From NCBI RefSeq assembly GCF_900113115.1, contig NZ_FOOF01000004.1, forward strand, positions 186,001-250,000: DNA of 64,000 nucleotides, read 5' to 3'. The translations under genes and the position numbers were made by a program. Under the pieces are notes generated by a model. It was not told the origin of the DNA and searched no databases. It saw only the letters and a list, made by a program, of their open reading frames with translations. Shown piece after piece: positions 50,000 to 58,756 of this stretch. Position 1 is the first letter of the stretch; each line of letters begins with the position of its first letter. The stretch comes from Duganella sp. CF458 (GTDB lineage: Bacteria > Pseudomonadota > Gammaproteobacteria > Burkholderiales > Burkholderiaceae_D).

Positions 50000-52228
50000 T
50001 CACGCTTCTAAGGCCTCCAACACGAAGGCTGCCGCCTGGAAGTCGCCTTCCAGGGCCACTTTCAGGCCGTTCCCCATCCAGTAAGCGCCGCTGGCCTTGG
50101 ACGGGGTGCGCGGCGCTGCATTGCCGGCGATTGGACGCAAGGCGTAGACCGTGTCAGGCGCCAGGCCGCGCAACTGGATCACGGGCTGCGCTGCGCGCAT
50201 CATGCTCGAGTGCAGGAAGGCGAACAGCACTGCTTGCCGACGGTCTTGCGACACCGATAGCGTGGCCGAACGCTGCGCGCCATTCCTGGGCGAGACCAGC
50301 CGGTAAAGACTCCCCAATTGCACCGTGGCGCGGATGCGCTTGTACTCCTCGACCATGCGACGGGCCCTGGCGAAATCCTCCTCCACCCAATGATTCAGGT
50401 TGGCGCCGATTCCCAGCCCACCCTGCATGGCGGACAGGAAGCGGTACTCCAGCGATGTAACGCGCTTGTTCACGAAATTGGGCGAATCGGTCACCCAGGC
50501 CATCATCGCGGCCGGGGCATATGCATGGCTGTATCCATCCTGGATAACGAGGCGGTCGTACGGGTCTGTATTGTCGGACGTCCAGACCTGCTCGGTGAGT
50601 TTCATGATACCGAGGTCGACGCGGCCTCCGCCGCTGGCGCACGACTCGATCTCGAGCTTCGGATGGCGGCGGCGCAGCTCCGCCAGCAGCTTGTACAGAT
50701 TGTCCACATAGTCGACGTAGAGCCGCTGCTGTTGATCTGGCCCCACCTCCGGCCAGCCCGGCTCGGACCACGTGCGGTTATGGTCCCACTTGAGGTATTC
50801 GATGTTGTTGCCGGCGACCAGTTCATCGAGCTTTTTCAGCAAGTATTCGTACACATCCTTCCTGGCGAGGTTGAGCACCAGCTGGTTGCGCGCCTCGGAA
50901 CGCTGCCTGCCGGGGAAGTTGATGACCCAGTCGGGATGCGCGCGATACAGGTCGCTGTCCGGATTCACCATCTCCGGTTCGACCCACAGCCCGAATTGCA
51001 TGCCCAGTACATTGACCCGCTTGATCAGCGGTCCGAGTCCATTCGGGAATTTCTTCCGGTTGACCACCCAATCGCCAAGGCCGGCCTTGTCGCTGTTCCG
51101 CGCGCCAAACCATCCATCGTCGACCACGAAACGCTCGACGCCGATACGGGCGGCCTTTTCAGCCAATGCGATTTGCCCGGCCTCGGTCACATCGAAGAAG
51201 GTCGCCTCCCATGAGTTGTAAAGGACTGGCCGCAAGCGTGGTGCCGGTGCGTGCGGCAGGATCCGCTCGCGCTGGTAGCGGTGGAAAATGCGCGAGGCGC
51301 CGCCAAAGCCCTCGTTGGAAAATCCCGCGTGGAAGACGGGGGATGCCAGGCTCTCGCCATGTTTGAGGCGGTGATTGAAGTCGAATGGATTGTAGCCTGC
51401 AGTTGCATGCACGCCGCCCATCGCATCCATTTCGACGTTGATACGCCACGAGCCGCTCCATCCGAGGGCCCCAAACCATACCGGCCCTGATTCTTCGCCA
51501 GTGCCACCGCGGCTTAAAGCAATCCAAGGGTTAGCCTGGTGGGAAGTCACGCCTTTGCGGCTTTCCAGCACGAATGCACCGGGCGTGACGGGCCTCGTCT
51601 GGAGCATGAACTCCCCGCCCCATCTCCCGGACAGGAAGGACAACTGGTAATCGTCGCTGTAAGGAAGATTCAGGCAGGCTGCCGCCATCTGGTCGACCTG
51701 GATCCAGTTGCCCGTGCGGTTTTCCACCGTAGCGGAACGGGTGAGGATGCCGCTCGCCTCGTCCATCGCATAGGCCAGCGAAACGTGGACTGCGCGCTTC
51801 ACGTCTTTCAGTTGCAGGACCAGCCGCCCGTCCCGCGACTCATGACTCACATAGCGCAGGTCCAGGTCGCGCACACCATCGGGAAAGCGTACCTTCAAGG
51901 CAGGTTCGGTGGTCAGTCCGCCACCAAAGCCGGCAAATTCGTAAGGGGAGATTGCAATCGGTACTTCGTTGGAGGAATTGCCTTCAACCGTAACAGGCGG
52001 GAGCAACTTGTCTCCGGCGGCAAGCGCAGCGCCCCAGTACAGCGATTGCAATTGTCCCAGTTCATTGACGCCGAACGTGTAAGTGGCGCCGCCGCCATCC
52101 AGCCAGAATACTTTGGCCTCGTGGTCGACCAGCACGCGGGCCGCCGCGCCGCCGCCAACTGCAAGGCCGGCAACGCCGCCCAGCAAGCCGAGAAAGACCT
52201 TGCGCCTGGTTTCATTCGTGCCCGTCAT
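50000..52228 (-). CDS. Exported alpha-galactosidase, GH36
   Basis: The 742-residue enzyme hydrolyses alpha-1,6-linked galactose from melibiose, raffinose or galactomannan side chains. The GH36 active site is intact: nucleophile Asp482 in YLKWDHNR and acid/base Asp552 in WTSDNTDPYDR, 70 residues apart as in characterised members; FVVDDGWFGARN and FGLWVEPEMVN are also conserved. The N-terminus TRRKVFLGLLGGVAGLAVGG is a twin-arginine-type signal, so it is likely exported folded. No sugar transporter lies next to it. Length is normal for the family. Confidence 0.93.
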   Translation of the reverse strand: MTGTNETRRKVFLGLLGGVAGLAVGGGAAARVLVDHEAKVFWLDGGGATYTFGVNELGQLQSLYWGAALAAGDKLLPPVTVEGNSSNEVPIAISPYEFAGFGGGLTTEPALKVRFPDGVRDLDLRYVSHESRDGRLVLQLKDVKRAVHVSLAYAMDEASGILTRSATVENRTGNWIQVDQMAAACLNLPYSDDYQLSFLSGRWGGEFMLQTRPVTPGAFVLESRKGVTSHQANPWIALSRGGTGEESGPVWFGALGWSGSWRINVEMDAMGGVHATAGYNPFDFNHRLKHGESLASPVFHAGFSNEGFGGASRIFHRYQRERILPHAPAPRLRPVLYNSWEATFFDVTEAGQIALAEKAARIGVERFVVDDGWFGARNSDKAGLGDWVVNRKKFPNGLGPLIKRVNVLGMQFGLWVEPEMVNPDSDLYRAHPDWVINFPGRQRSEARNQLVLNLARKDVYEYLLKKLDELVAGNNIEYLKWDHNRTWSEPGWPEVGPDQQQRLYVDYVDNLYKLLAELRRRHPKLEIESCASGGGRVDLGIMKLTEQVWTSDNTDPYDRLVIQDGYSHAYAPAAMMAWVTDSPNFVNKRVTSLEYRFLSAMQGGLGIGANLNHWVEEDFARARRMVEEYKRIRATVQLGSLYRLVSPRNGAQRSATLSVSQDRRQAVLFAFLHSSMMRAAQPVIQLRGLAPDTVYALRPIAGNAAPRTPSKASGAYWMGNGLKVALEGDFQAAAFVLEALEA

Positions 52229-52344
52229 CCGACTCCTCCGCTGGTTATGTTGGCTGAGGATATCAAGCAGGCGGACAGCTATACCGAAGCTATATCAGTA
52301 CGGACTAGTTCTTACTGAATTTGAAATAGCACTAGTCGCGATTG

Positions 52345-52360
52345 TGTGCAAAATTGCACA
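52345..52360. promoter_or_regulatory. 16-bp palindromic operator upstream of the TonB-dependent receptor
   Basis: TGTGCAAAATTGCACA is a palindrome with 7-bp arms and a 2-base spacer. The identical 16 bases occur at 60196-60211 before the hydrolase operon. It ends 80 bases before the receptor ATG. The shape fits a dimeric repressor or LysR-type activator. Confidence 0.7.
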
Positions 52361-52402
52361 ACGTGAGTGCAACCCTGTCAGTTTCGCACAGTTGGCAAAA
52401 CA

Positions 52403-52410
52403 TGCACACT
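52403..52410 (+). promoter_or_regulatory. Second shared half-site TGCACACT (receptor promoter)
   Basis: TGCACACT starts 43 bases after the end of the palindrome, exactly as in the hydrolase promoter (60254-60261). With the preceding TTGGCAAAACA it forms a degenerate second copy of the operator. This resembles the recognition and activation site pair of LysR-type promoters. Confidence 0.5.
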
Positions 52411-52440
52411 CCTCGCATAACAAAACCTGAGGAGACTTTG

Positions 52441-54777
52441 ATGCCTGTGTCGAAACACAACTTCATGCTGCGCCGCTCGGCAGCAGCCGTGATGATGACG
52501 CTTCCTGCCATGTATGCCCACCCGGCCCTGGCGCAAAGCGCCGGCGGCGAGCAGGCGGAAGGCGGGATGGACCGGGTTATCGTCACCGCCCGCAAGCGCG
52601 AAGAGCTGATCCAGGACGTGCCGGGCGCGGTCACCGCATTGTCCGGCGCGCAGCTCGAGAAGAAGGCGCTGCCCGACATCACCGCCCTGACCGATATCGT
52701 GCCGAACACCACCCTCAAGGCCTCGCGCGGCACCAACACCACCCTCACCGCCTTCATCCGCGGCATTGGCCAGCAAGACCCGGTGGCCGGTTACGAGCAA
52801 GGCGTCGGCATCTACCTGGACGACGTCTACCTGGCCCGCCCGCAAGGCGCGCTGACCGACATCTACGACCTGGAACGCATCGAAGTCCTGCGCGGCCCGC
52901 AAGGCACCCTGTATGGCCGCAACACCATCGGCGGCGCAGTCAAGTACGTGACCCGTAAGCTGTCCCCTAAGCCGACCTTCGAAATCAAGGGCGCCCTGGG
53001 CAACTACAGCCAGCGCGACCTGGTACTGAAAGGCAGCACGCCGGTCAGCGATATCCTGCGGATCGGCGGCACAGTCGGCACCTTCAACCGCGACGGTTTC
53101 GGCAAAAACGTGATCAACGGCCGCGAGAACTACAACAAGGACGTCAACGCCGCCCGCATCAGCGCGGAACTGGTGCCGAACAGCGACCTGTTCATCCGTC
53201 TTGCCGCCGACTACACCAAGGATAATTCCGAGCCGAAGCAAGGCTATCGCCTGCTGAACGGCCCGCCGCCGGGTAACGAACCGCCGCTGGAAGGGCGCTA
53301 CGACACGCGCGCCAACCTGTACAAGGTGAACGGTCACGAACAGCAAGTGACCACCAAGGGCGCCTCGCTGACCATCGACTACAACATCAATGCCGAAACG
53401 ATGTTCAAGTCCGTCACCGCGCATCGCTCGTCCCGCTCCTACGCCCCCATCGACTTCGATTCCCTGAACGCGCCGTTGTGGGAAGCACCCGCTATCTACA
53501 CCGACAAGCAGGACAGCCAGGAATTCCAGCTCACCTATACCGGATCCAGGTGGCAGGGGGTGGCAGGCCTGTTCTACATGAAGACCAATGCCTTCAACGA
53601 ATTCGACGTGCTGTACAACGCTGCCGGCGGCCTGTCGCTGCTGACCCGCGACGATATCGATTCGAAGACCTGGGCGATCTACGCGGATGCCAGCTACAGC
53701 GTGTCCGACACCTTCAGCGTCAGCGTTGGCGGGCGCTGGACCGACGACGAACGCGAAGCCGCCATCTTCAAGCGCAGCTACCTCGGCCTGGCCGGGTCGC
53801 CCAACCTGGGCAATCCCGCTGCCGTGGGCCTGGCGCCGAACACCGATCTCGGCAAGGGCGAGTTGCACCGCAAGGACAAGAAATTCACCCCGAAGCTGGG
53901 CTTTGGCTGGAAGCTGTCGCCGGAACACAACATCTACGGCAGCTACCAGAGCGGTTTCAAAGGCGGCATGTTCGATCCGCGCATGGACCTGGCGGCGACC
54001 GGCGGCCCGAACACCCCGGCCTCGCTGGAAAAACGCAAGGGCGTGAACCCCGAGGAAGTCGATTCCGTTGAACTGGGCTTGAAATCGTCGCTGAACGGCG
54101 GCCGCCTGCAGACCAATGCGGCAGTGTTCTATACCGACTACGAGAACGTGCAGATCCCGGGTTCGATTCCGACTTTCAATGCGCAAGGCCAGGTAAACGG
54201 CTTTGCCGGCACGCTGACCAACGCCGGCAAAGCGAAGATCAAGGGCCTTGAACTGGAAGCCATTGCCCGCGTCACGGATGGGTTGTCGCTGAACGGCATG
54301 TTGAGCTACATCGATGCCGAGTACAAGGAATGGATGGTGGCCAGCGGCGCAACCCTGATCAATGTGGCGCACAGCGCGGAATTCCAGAACACCCCGAAGA
54401 AATCGGCCAACCTGGGCGCAACGTATGAATGGCCGGTCAGCCTGTTCGGCCGCGGCGGCAATATGAGTTTCAACAACAGCCTGTCCTACAAGGACAAGGT
54501 GTACCAGGCCGAAATTGTGCGCCCGACCGGGATCGCTTCGATGGATGCGCTGGTGCCGCAGAACCTGATGCTGGCGCAAGGCGGCTTCACGCTGTGGGAT
54601 GCCGGCCTGGTTTGGAGCAGTTCCGACCGCCGCCTGCAAATCGGCCTGCACGGCCGCAACCTGACGGATAAACGCTACAAGGTGGCCGGCTATGCCTTCG
54701 GTGGCTTCTTCAACACCGTCACCACCTACTACGGCGATCCTCGCACCTACAAGCTGACCGCTTCATACAAGTTCTGA
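52441..54777 (+). CDS. TonB-dependent outer-membrane receptor
   Basis: The 778-residue protein has a signal peptide (to about ALAQS), a TonB-box-like MDRVIVTARKR, a plug domain (ITALTDIVPN, FIRGIGQQD, IEVLRGPQGTLYGRNTIGG) and a 22-strand-type barrel ending in the C-terminal Phe (ASYKF) needed for outer-membrane insertion. It is of the broad family used for siderophores, vitamins and organic nutrients; the ligand is not visible. GAGGAG before the ATG at 52441 decides the start. The promoter shares two elements with the hydrolase/ABC operon, so a nutrient imported through it and processed by that operon is the best guess. Confidence 0.92.
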   Translation: MPVSKHNFMLRRSAAAVMMTLPAMYAHPALAQSAGGEQAEGGMDRVIVTARKREELIQDVPGAVTALSGAQLEKKALPDITALTDIVPNTTLKASRGTNTTLTAFIRGIGQQDPVAGYEQGVGIYLDDVYLARPQGALTDIYDLERIEVLRGPQGTLYGRNTIGGAVKYVTRKLSPKPTFEIKGALGNYSQRDLVLKGSTPVSDILRIGGTVGTFNRDGFGKNVINGRENYNKDVNAARISAELVPNSDLFIRLAADYTKDNSEPKQGYRLLNGPPPGNEPPLEGRYDTRANLYKVNGHEQQVTTKGASLTIDYNINAETMFKSVTAHRSSRSYAPIDFDSLNAPLWEAPAIYTDKQDSQEFQLTYTGSRWQGVAGLFYMKTNAFNEFDVLYNAAGGLSLLTRDDIDSKTWAIYADASYSVSDTFSVSVGGRWTDDEREAAIFKRSYLGLAGSPNLGNPAAVGLAPNTDLGKGELHRKDKKFTPKLGFGWKLSPEHNIYGSYQSGFKGGMFDPRMDLAATGGPNTPASLEKRKGVNPEEVDSVELGLKSSLNGGRLQTNAAVFYTDYENVQIPGSIPTFNAQGQVNGFAGTLTNAGKAKIKGLELEAIARVTDGLSLNGMLSYIDAEYKEWMVASGATLINVAHSAEFQNTPKKSANLGATYEWPVSLFGRGGNMSFNNSLSYKDKVYQAEIVRPTGIASMDALVPQNLMLAQGGFTLWDAGLVWSSSDRRLQIGLHGRNLTDKRYKVAGYAFGGFFNTVTTYYGDPRTYKLTASYKF

Positions 54778-54843
54778 CGCGCGTTACGATTGGTGAGAAT
54801 CTTTTTGCGCTGACAGGAATATGATGGCAGTGAGGAGAGCCAG

Positions 54844-57489
54844 ATGCTGCTCGAGCGCGAAAGGCAATTGCAGGATTTGCAGCGGCTTGCCAGCCGCGTT
54901 AGCTCAGGCGCGGGCGGAATGGCGCTGGTGCTGGGTGAAGCCGGCATTGGCAAGTCTTCCCTGCTGCAAGCCTTTGCTGCGCCGCTGAAGGGCGAATTCT
55001 TCGTCCTGCAAGGCGCGTGCGAAGACCTGTCCACGCCGCGCGTGCTGGGCCCCCTGCGCGACTTTGCGCCGGCACTGGGCCCCGACGTGGTGTCCACCAT
55101 CGACAATGCCGGCAGTCCCGACATCCTGATGCCGATGCTGCTGGGGCATCTTGCCTCGCAACCGCGGCCGGTGCTGGTGATGTGCGAAGACTTGCACTGG
55201 GCCGACCAGGCCACGCTGGACCTGCTCAAGTACCTGGCCCGCCGCATCGCCGACCAGCACATCATGTTGCTGGCCAGCGCCCGTAACGATGAGCTTCCAC
55301 CCGACCATGCCTTCTGGCGCTGGGCCGGCGACTTGCCGCCCGCCAGCACCCAACGCTTCGACCTGCCGCCCTTGTCGCCCGATGCGGTCGCCACGCTGGC
55401 ACGCGATGCCGACTGCGACCCCTCCGAGCTCTACCGCGTCACCGGCGGCAACCCCTTCTTCCTGTCCGAACTGCTGACCGACTGCAGCCGGGACCCCAGC
55501 CATTTGCCGGCCTCGGTGCGCGACGCGGTCTGGGCCCGTACCTCGCGCCTCGATGGCAAGGTGCGCACCGTGCTGGAGCTGGTCAGCGTCAGTCCGGTGG
55601 CCCTGGAAGAGCGCTTGCTGGAAGCCTTGCTGGGCGATGATGGACACGATGCCATCGACGGCAGCGTCGACAGCGGCCTGCTGCAGCGCGCCGGTCACGG
55701 CCTGTTGTCGTTCCGCCACGAACTGGCGCGCCAGGCGGTGTTGAGCGGACTGCGTCCCGCAGCCACCCGTGCCTTGCACAAACGCTTGTGCAGCGCCCTG
55801 ACCGAACAGGCGCAGCCCCATGCCCGCATCGAACTGGCGCGGCTGGTCCACCATGCGACCGGGGCGCAGGATGCGCATATGGTGCTGCAACTGGCGCCGC
55901 GCGCGGCGCGCCAGGCGGCGCGGCTGGGCGCACACCGCCAGGCGGCGGCCCACCTGGCAAGCGCGCTGCAGTTCGTGGACGCGGTGGGCTGGACCGGCGA
56001 AGCCGCCCAGCTTTACGAGGACTGGGCCTACGAAGCGGGCTTGCTGCGCATCGACGAACGCCTGATCGAAGCGCGCTTGAAAGCGATCGCGCTGTGGCAA
56101 AGCGTGGAGCGGCCGGACAAGGTCGGGCTGAACCTGCGCTGGCTGGCGCGCACCCATTGGTACCGCGGCGAGGCGAAGGAAGCGGAGCGTTATGGGCTGG
56201 AAGCGATCCGCACGCTGGAGCAACTGCCGAACAGCAAAGAGCTGGCCATGGCCTACAGCATGCGATCCCAGCACCAGCTATTGCAAGACCATCCCGCGTC
56301 GGCCATCGAATGGGGCCACCTGGCGCTGGAACTCGCGACGGCGCTGGACGACCATGACACGCGCGTCCATGCGCTGACCAATATCGGCAGCGCCAAACTG
56401 TTCCTGGGCGACGACAGCGGCCAGCAAGACCTGGCCGACGGCCTGCAATGCGCCCTGGCCCAGCACCTGCACGAACACGCGGCGCGCATCTACAGCAACT
56501 GGGTCGAATACGCGGTGGTGTTCAAGCAGTTCGCCCTGGCCGAACGCCTGCTGGCCGAAGGCTTCAGCTACCACCGCGAACATGAACTGGACGCCTGGGT
56601 GCATTACCTGACCGGCTGGCAGGCGCAACTCCACCTGGACAAGGGCGAGTTTGCCCAGGCGGCCGCGCTGGCGCGGCAGGTGCTCGCCCTGCCCGACCTG
56701 AGCCTGGTGATGCGGCTGCCGGCATTGACCGTGCTGGGCCGCACGCTGTCGCGCCAGGGCGAGGAGGAGGCCGCGCGCTGCCTGCAGGAAGCGCTGCAGT
56801 GGGCCCGCGCCACCGGCGAATCGCAACGCCTGCTGCCGGTGCTGCTGGCGCTGACGGAAGCGGCCTGGCAGGTGCAGGACCTGGATAGTTGCCGCCGTTG
56901 GCTGGATGAAATCGGCCGGTTCGACCTGTCCGGCGTGAATGCCTGGGACCTGGCGGAAGTCGGTGCCTGGCAGCGGCGGGCGGCGATCGCGCCGGCCGAT
57001 CGCGAACAGGCGGCAGCCGCCCCGCGGCCGCGCGCCGCGGAACACGCCGGCCATGGGCAGGCCGCCTGCGATGCCTGGCTGGCATTGGGCCTGCCGTTTG
57101 AAGCGGCCCTGGCCCTGCTTGACCTGCCGGGCGACGCGGCAGCACAGGCCATGCCCAAGGCCGTCGCGCTGCTGGAGCAGATCGGCGCCGCACCGGCGGC
57201 GGCCTTGGCGCGGCAGCGCGCCCGTGCCTGCGGCGCGCAGGCACAGTTGCCCAAGTCGCGGCGCGGTCCTTACGCCGCAGCGCGCGATCACCCGAGCGGC
57301 CTGACCCGTCGCGAAGCACAGGTACTCGAACTGCTGCTCGATGGGCTCAGCAATTTGGAGATCGCCCAGCGCCTGTGCCGTTCCGAACGCACCGTCGAGC
57401 ACCACGTTTCCACCCTGCTCGGCAAACTGGGGGCCACCACGCGCCTCGACTTGCTGCGCCGGCCACCTGCCCCGCTGCATAAAAACTAG
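54844..57489 (+). CDS. Large ATP-dependent LuxR family regulator (MalT/LAL-like)
   Basis: The 881-residue protein has an N-terminal AAA/STAND ATPase domain (Walker A VLGEAGIGKSS at 29-39; Walker B VLVMCEDLHWAD near 109-120), a long TPR-like helical middle (about 330-720) and a C-terminal LuxR helix-turn-helix (LTRREAQVLELLLDGLSN, then SERTVEHHVSTLLGKLGATTR). Such proteins switch on target genes when a ligand and ATP drive oligomerisation. GAGGAG precedes the ATG. It follows the TonB receptor and lies 150 bases before the MNIO cassette on the same strand, so either could be its target. Confidence 0.92.
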   Translation: MLLERERQLQDLQRLASRVSSGAGGMALVLGEAGIGKSSLLQAFAAPLKGEFFVLQGACEDLSTPRVLGPLRDFAPALGPDVVSTIDNAGSPDILMPMLLGHLASQPRPVLVMCEDLHWADQATLDLLKYLARRIADQHIMLLASARNDELPPDHAFWRWAGDLPPASTQRFDLPPLSPDAVATLARDADCDPSELYRVTGGNPFFLSELLTDCSRDPSHLPASVRDAVWARTSRLDGKVRTVLELVSVSPVALEERLLEALLGDDGHDAIDGSVDSGLLQRAGHGLLSFRHELARQAVLSGLRPAATRALHKRLCSALTEQAQPHARIELARLVHHATGAQDAHMVLQLAPRAARQAARLGAHRQAAAHLASALQFVDAVGWTGEAAQLYEDWAYEAGLLRIDERLIEARLKAIALWQSVERPDKVGLNLRWLARTHWYRGEAKEAERYGLEAIRTLEQLPNSKELAMAYSMRSQHQLLQDHPASAIEWGHLALELATALDDHDTRVHALTNIGSAKLFLGDDSGQQDLADGLQCALAQHLHEHAARIYSNWVEYAVVFKQFALAERLLAEGFSYHREHELDAWVHYLTGWQAQLHLDKGEFAQAAALARQVLALPDLSLVMRLPALTVLGRTLSRQGEEEAARCLQEALQWARATGESQRLLPVLLALTEAAWQVQDLDSCRRWLDEIGRFDLSGVNAWDLAEVGAWQRRAAIAPADREQAAAAPRPRAAEHAGHGQAACDAWLALGLPFEAALALLDLPGDAAAQAMPKAVALLEQIGAAPAAALARQRARACGAQAQLPKSRRGPYAAARDHPSGLTRREAQVLELLLDGLSNLEIAQRLCRSERTVEHHVSTLLGKLGATTRLDLLRRPPAPLHKN

Positions 57490-57522
57490 GTGCTGGCATT
57501 CCGGAATTTGGGTGCCAGTACC
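57489..57522. promoter_or_regulatory. Inverted repeat between the LuxR regulator and the MNIO cassette
   Basis: GGTGCTGGCA (57489-57498) and TGCCAGTACC (57513-57522) are 10-bp inverted arms with one mismatch. The spacer contains the perfect palindrome TTCCGGAA. It begins at the last base of the regulator stop codon and lies 118-151 bases before the cassette start. It may be the LuxR operator for the cassette or the regulator gene's terminator hairpin. Confidence 0.45.
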
Positions 57523-57639
57523 AATTCGCCGCGCCCGCTTGCCGCCTAAAGTGACTTCCATGGAAAGCACGGGGCGCGGTCCATAGCCTGGTCCGAAGGG
57601 CCCGCCCCCTCCCCGATACCGGACCGCCTGGAGATCGTC

Positions 57640-57894
57640 ATGGAAGAACTACGCCAGATCAATGCCAAGAAAAACCATCTCAAAATCGTCGTCAGCGAAG
57701 GCAAGGTCACACTGGAAGAATTGCACAAAGCGCTCGATATCGCCGTGGCACAGATGGTGCCCAAGGGCGGCTGCAACTGCGGCCTGACAGGCTTCGACCT
57801 GACCTTCCTGCGCGGCGACCCGGCGATCGGCCGCGTGCTGCGCGAAGTGCCGCACATCGAAGGCGCGGTGCTGGAACATGAACTCCGCGGCTAA
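57640..57894 (+). CDS. 84-residue Cys-x-Cys protein, candidate MNIO substrate peptide
   Basis: A small protein with a charged helical N-terminal half (residues 1-40, leader-like), then PKGGCNCGLTGFDLTFLRGD with Cys45 and Cys47, and a hydrophobic-acidic end. Its stop overlaps the start of the DUF692/MNIO gene by 17 bases, the usual position for a RiPP precursor in such clusters. MNIO enzymes modify Cys, Asn or Asp in precursors, so the CNC motif is the likely core. There is no signal peptide, unlike bufferin precursors. GGAG six bases before the ATG supports the start. It could instead be a small accessory protein. Confidence 0.75.
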   Translation: MEELRQINAKKNHLKIVVSEGKVTLEELHKALDIAVAQMVPKGGCNCGLTGFDLTFLRGDPAIGRVLREVPHIEGAVLEHELRG

Positions 57895-58756
57895 ACTGGC
57901 TGCGCGCGACCCACGCCCTGCCTTGGGCGTGGGGGTCAGCTATGAGGGGCGCGATCCGGCGCTGCTCGAGATGATGCTGCCGCACGTGGACATCATCGAA
58001 GTTACGCCGGAAACCATGGCGGTGGCCGACGGCGACAAGATTTCGCTGGACAAGGGCATCCTGGCCGAACTGAAAAATATCGATCGCGAAAAGAACATCG
58101 TGGTGCATGGCGTCAGCCTGTCCATCGGCTCGCACGACGGCTGGTCGCCGACCTACCTGCACTTGCTCGATGAATTGATGGACCAGGTGCGGGTGCGCTG
58201 GCACAGCGAGCACCTTGGCTACACGCGGGTCGACGGCGAGCACCTCGGCATCATGCTGGCCATGCCGCGCACCGAGCAATCGGCGGAACTGGTCACACAA
58301 AGGGCCTGGTGCCTGCAGCAGCGCTACGGGGTGCCCTTCCTGCTGGAGAATATCGTGCACGTGGTGCCCGACTGCCCGGCCGACTACAGCGATGCCGGCT
58401 TCCTCAACGCGGTCGCGCGCGACAGCGGTTGCGGCCTGATCCTGGACGTGTACAACCTGGAATGCGATGAACATAACCATGCGCTCGATATCCAGGCCTT
58501 CCTGGCGGAGCTCGATGGGCGCCATGTGAAGGAGCTGCACGTGGCGTGCGGCGTGCAGCACAATGGCCTGATGCTCGATGTGCATTCGCGCCTGCCGCGC
58601 CCTTGCACCATGGACCTGGCGCAGCAAGTCCTGCGCGAGGTGGCGACCGAGGCGGAAGTGATCGTATTCGAGTTCATGCCGGAAGCCGTGCCCGGCCTGG
58701 GCAATGCGGCCATCGCCGACACCCTTCAGCAAATGCGGCAGCGGGAATGGAGATGA
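57878..58756 (+). CDS. DUF692 / MNIO family multinuclear iron oxidative enzyme
   Basis: The 292-residue TIM-barrel protein matches DUF692 (MbnB, TglH, ChrH and BufB family). Likely iron-ligand positions are His77 (VVHGVSLSIGS), His109/Glu111/His112 (RWHSEHLGY), Glu157-Asn158 (LLENIV), Asp190/Asn193 (LDVYNLE), His221 (KELHVACG), Asp234/His236 (MLDVHSRLP) and Glu265 (VFEFMPEA). Relatives use two or three irons and O2 to rebuild peptide side chains, for example oxazolone-thioamides or excised cysteine carbon. It overlaps the candidate precursor gene upstream and the partner gene downstream (ATGA), so the three are one translational unit. Confidence 0.92.
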   Translation: MNSAAKLAARDPRPALGVGVSYEGRDPALLEMMLPHVDIIEVTPETMAVADGDKISLDKGILAELKNIDREKNIVVHGVSLSIGSHDGWSPTYLHLLDELMDQVRVRWHSEHLGYTRVDGEHLGIMLAMPRTEQSAELVTQRAWCLQQRYGVPFLLENIVHVVPDCPADYSDAGFLNAVARDSGCGLILDVYNLECDEHNHALDIQAFLAELDGRHVKELHVACGVQHNGLMLDVHSRLPRPCTMDLAQQVLREVATEAEVIVFEFMPEAVPGLGNAAIADTLQQMRQREWR

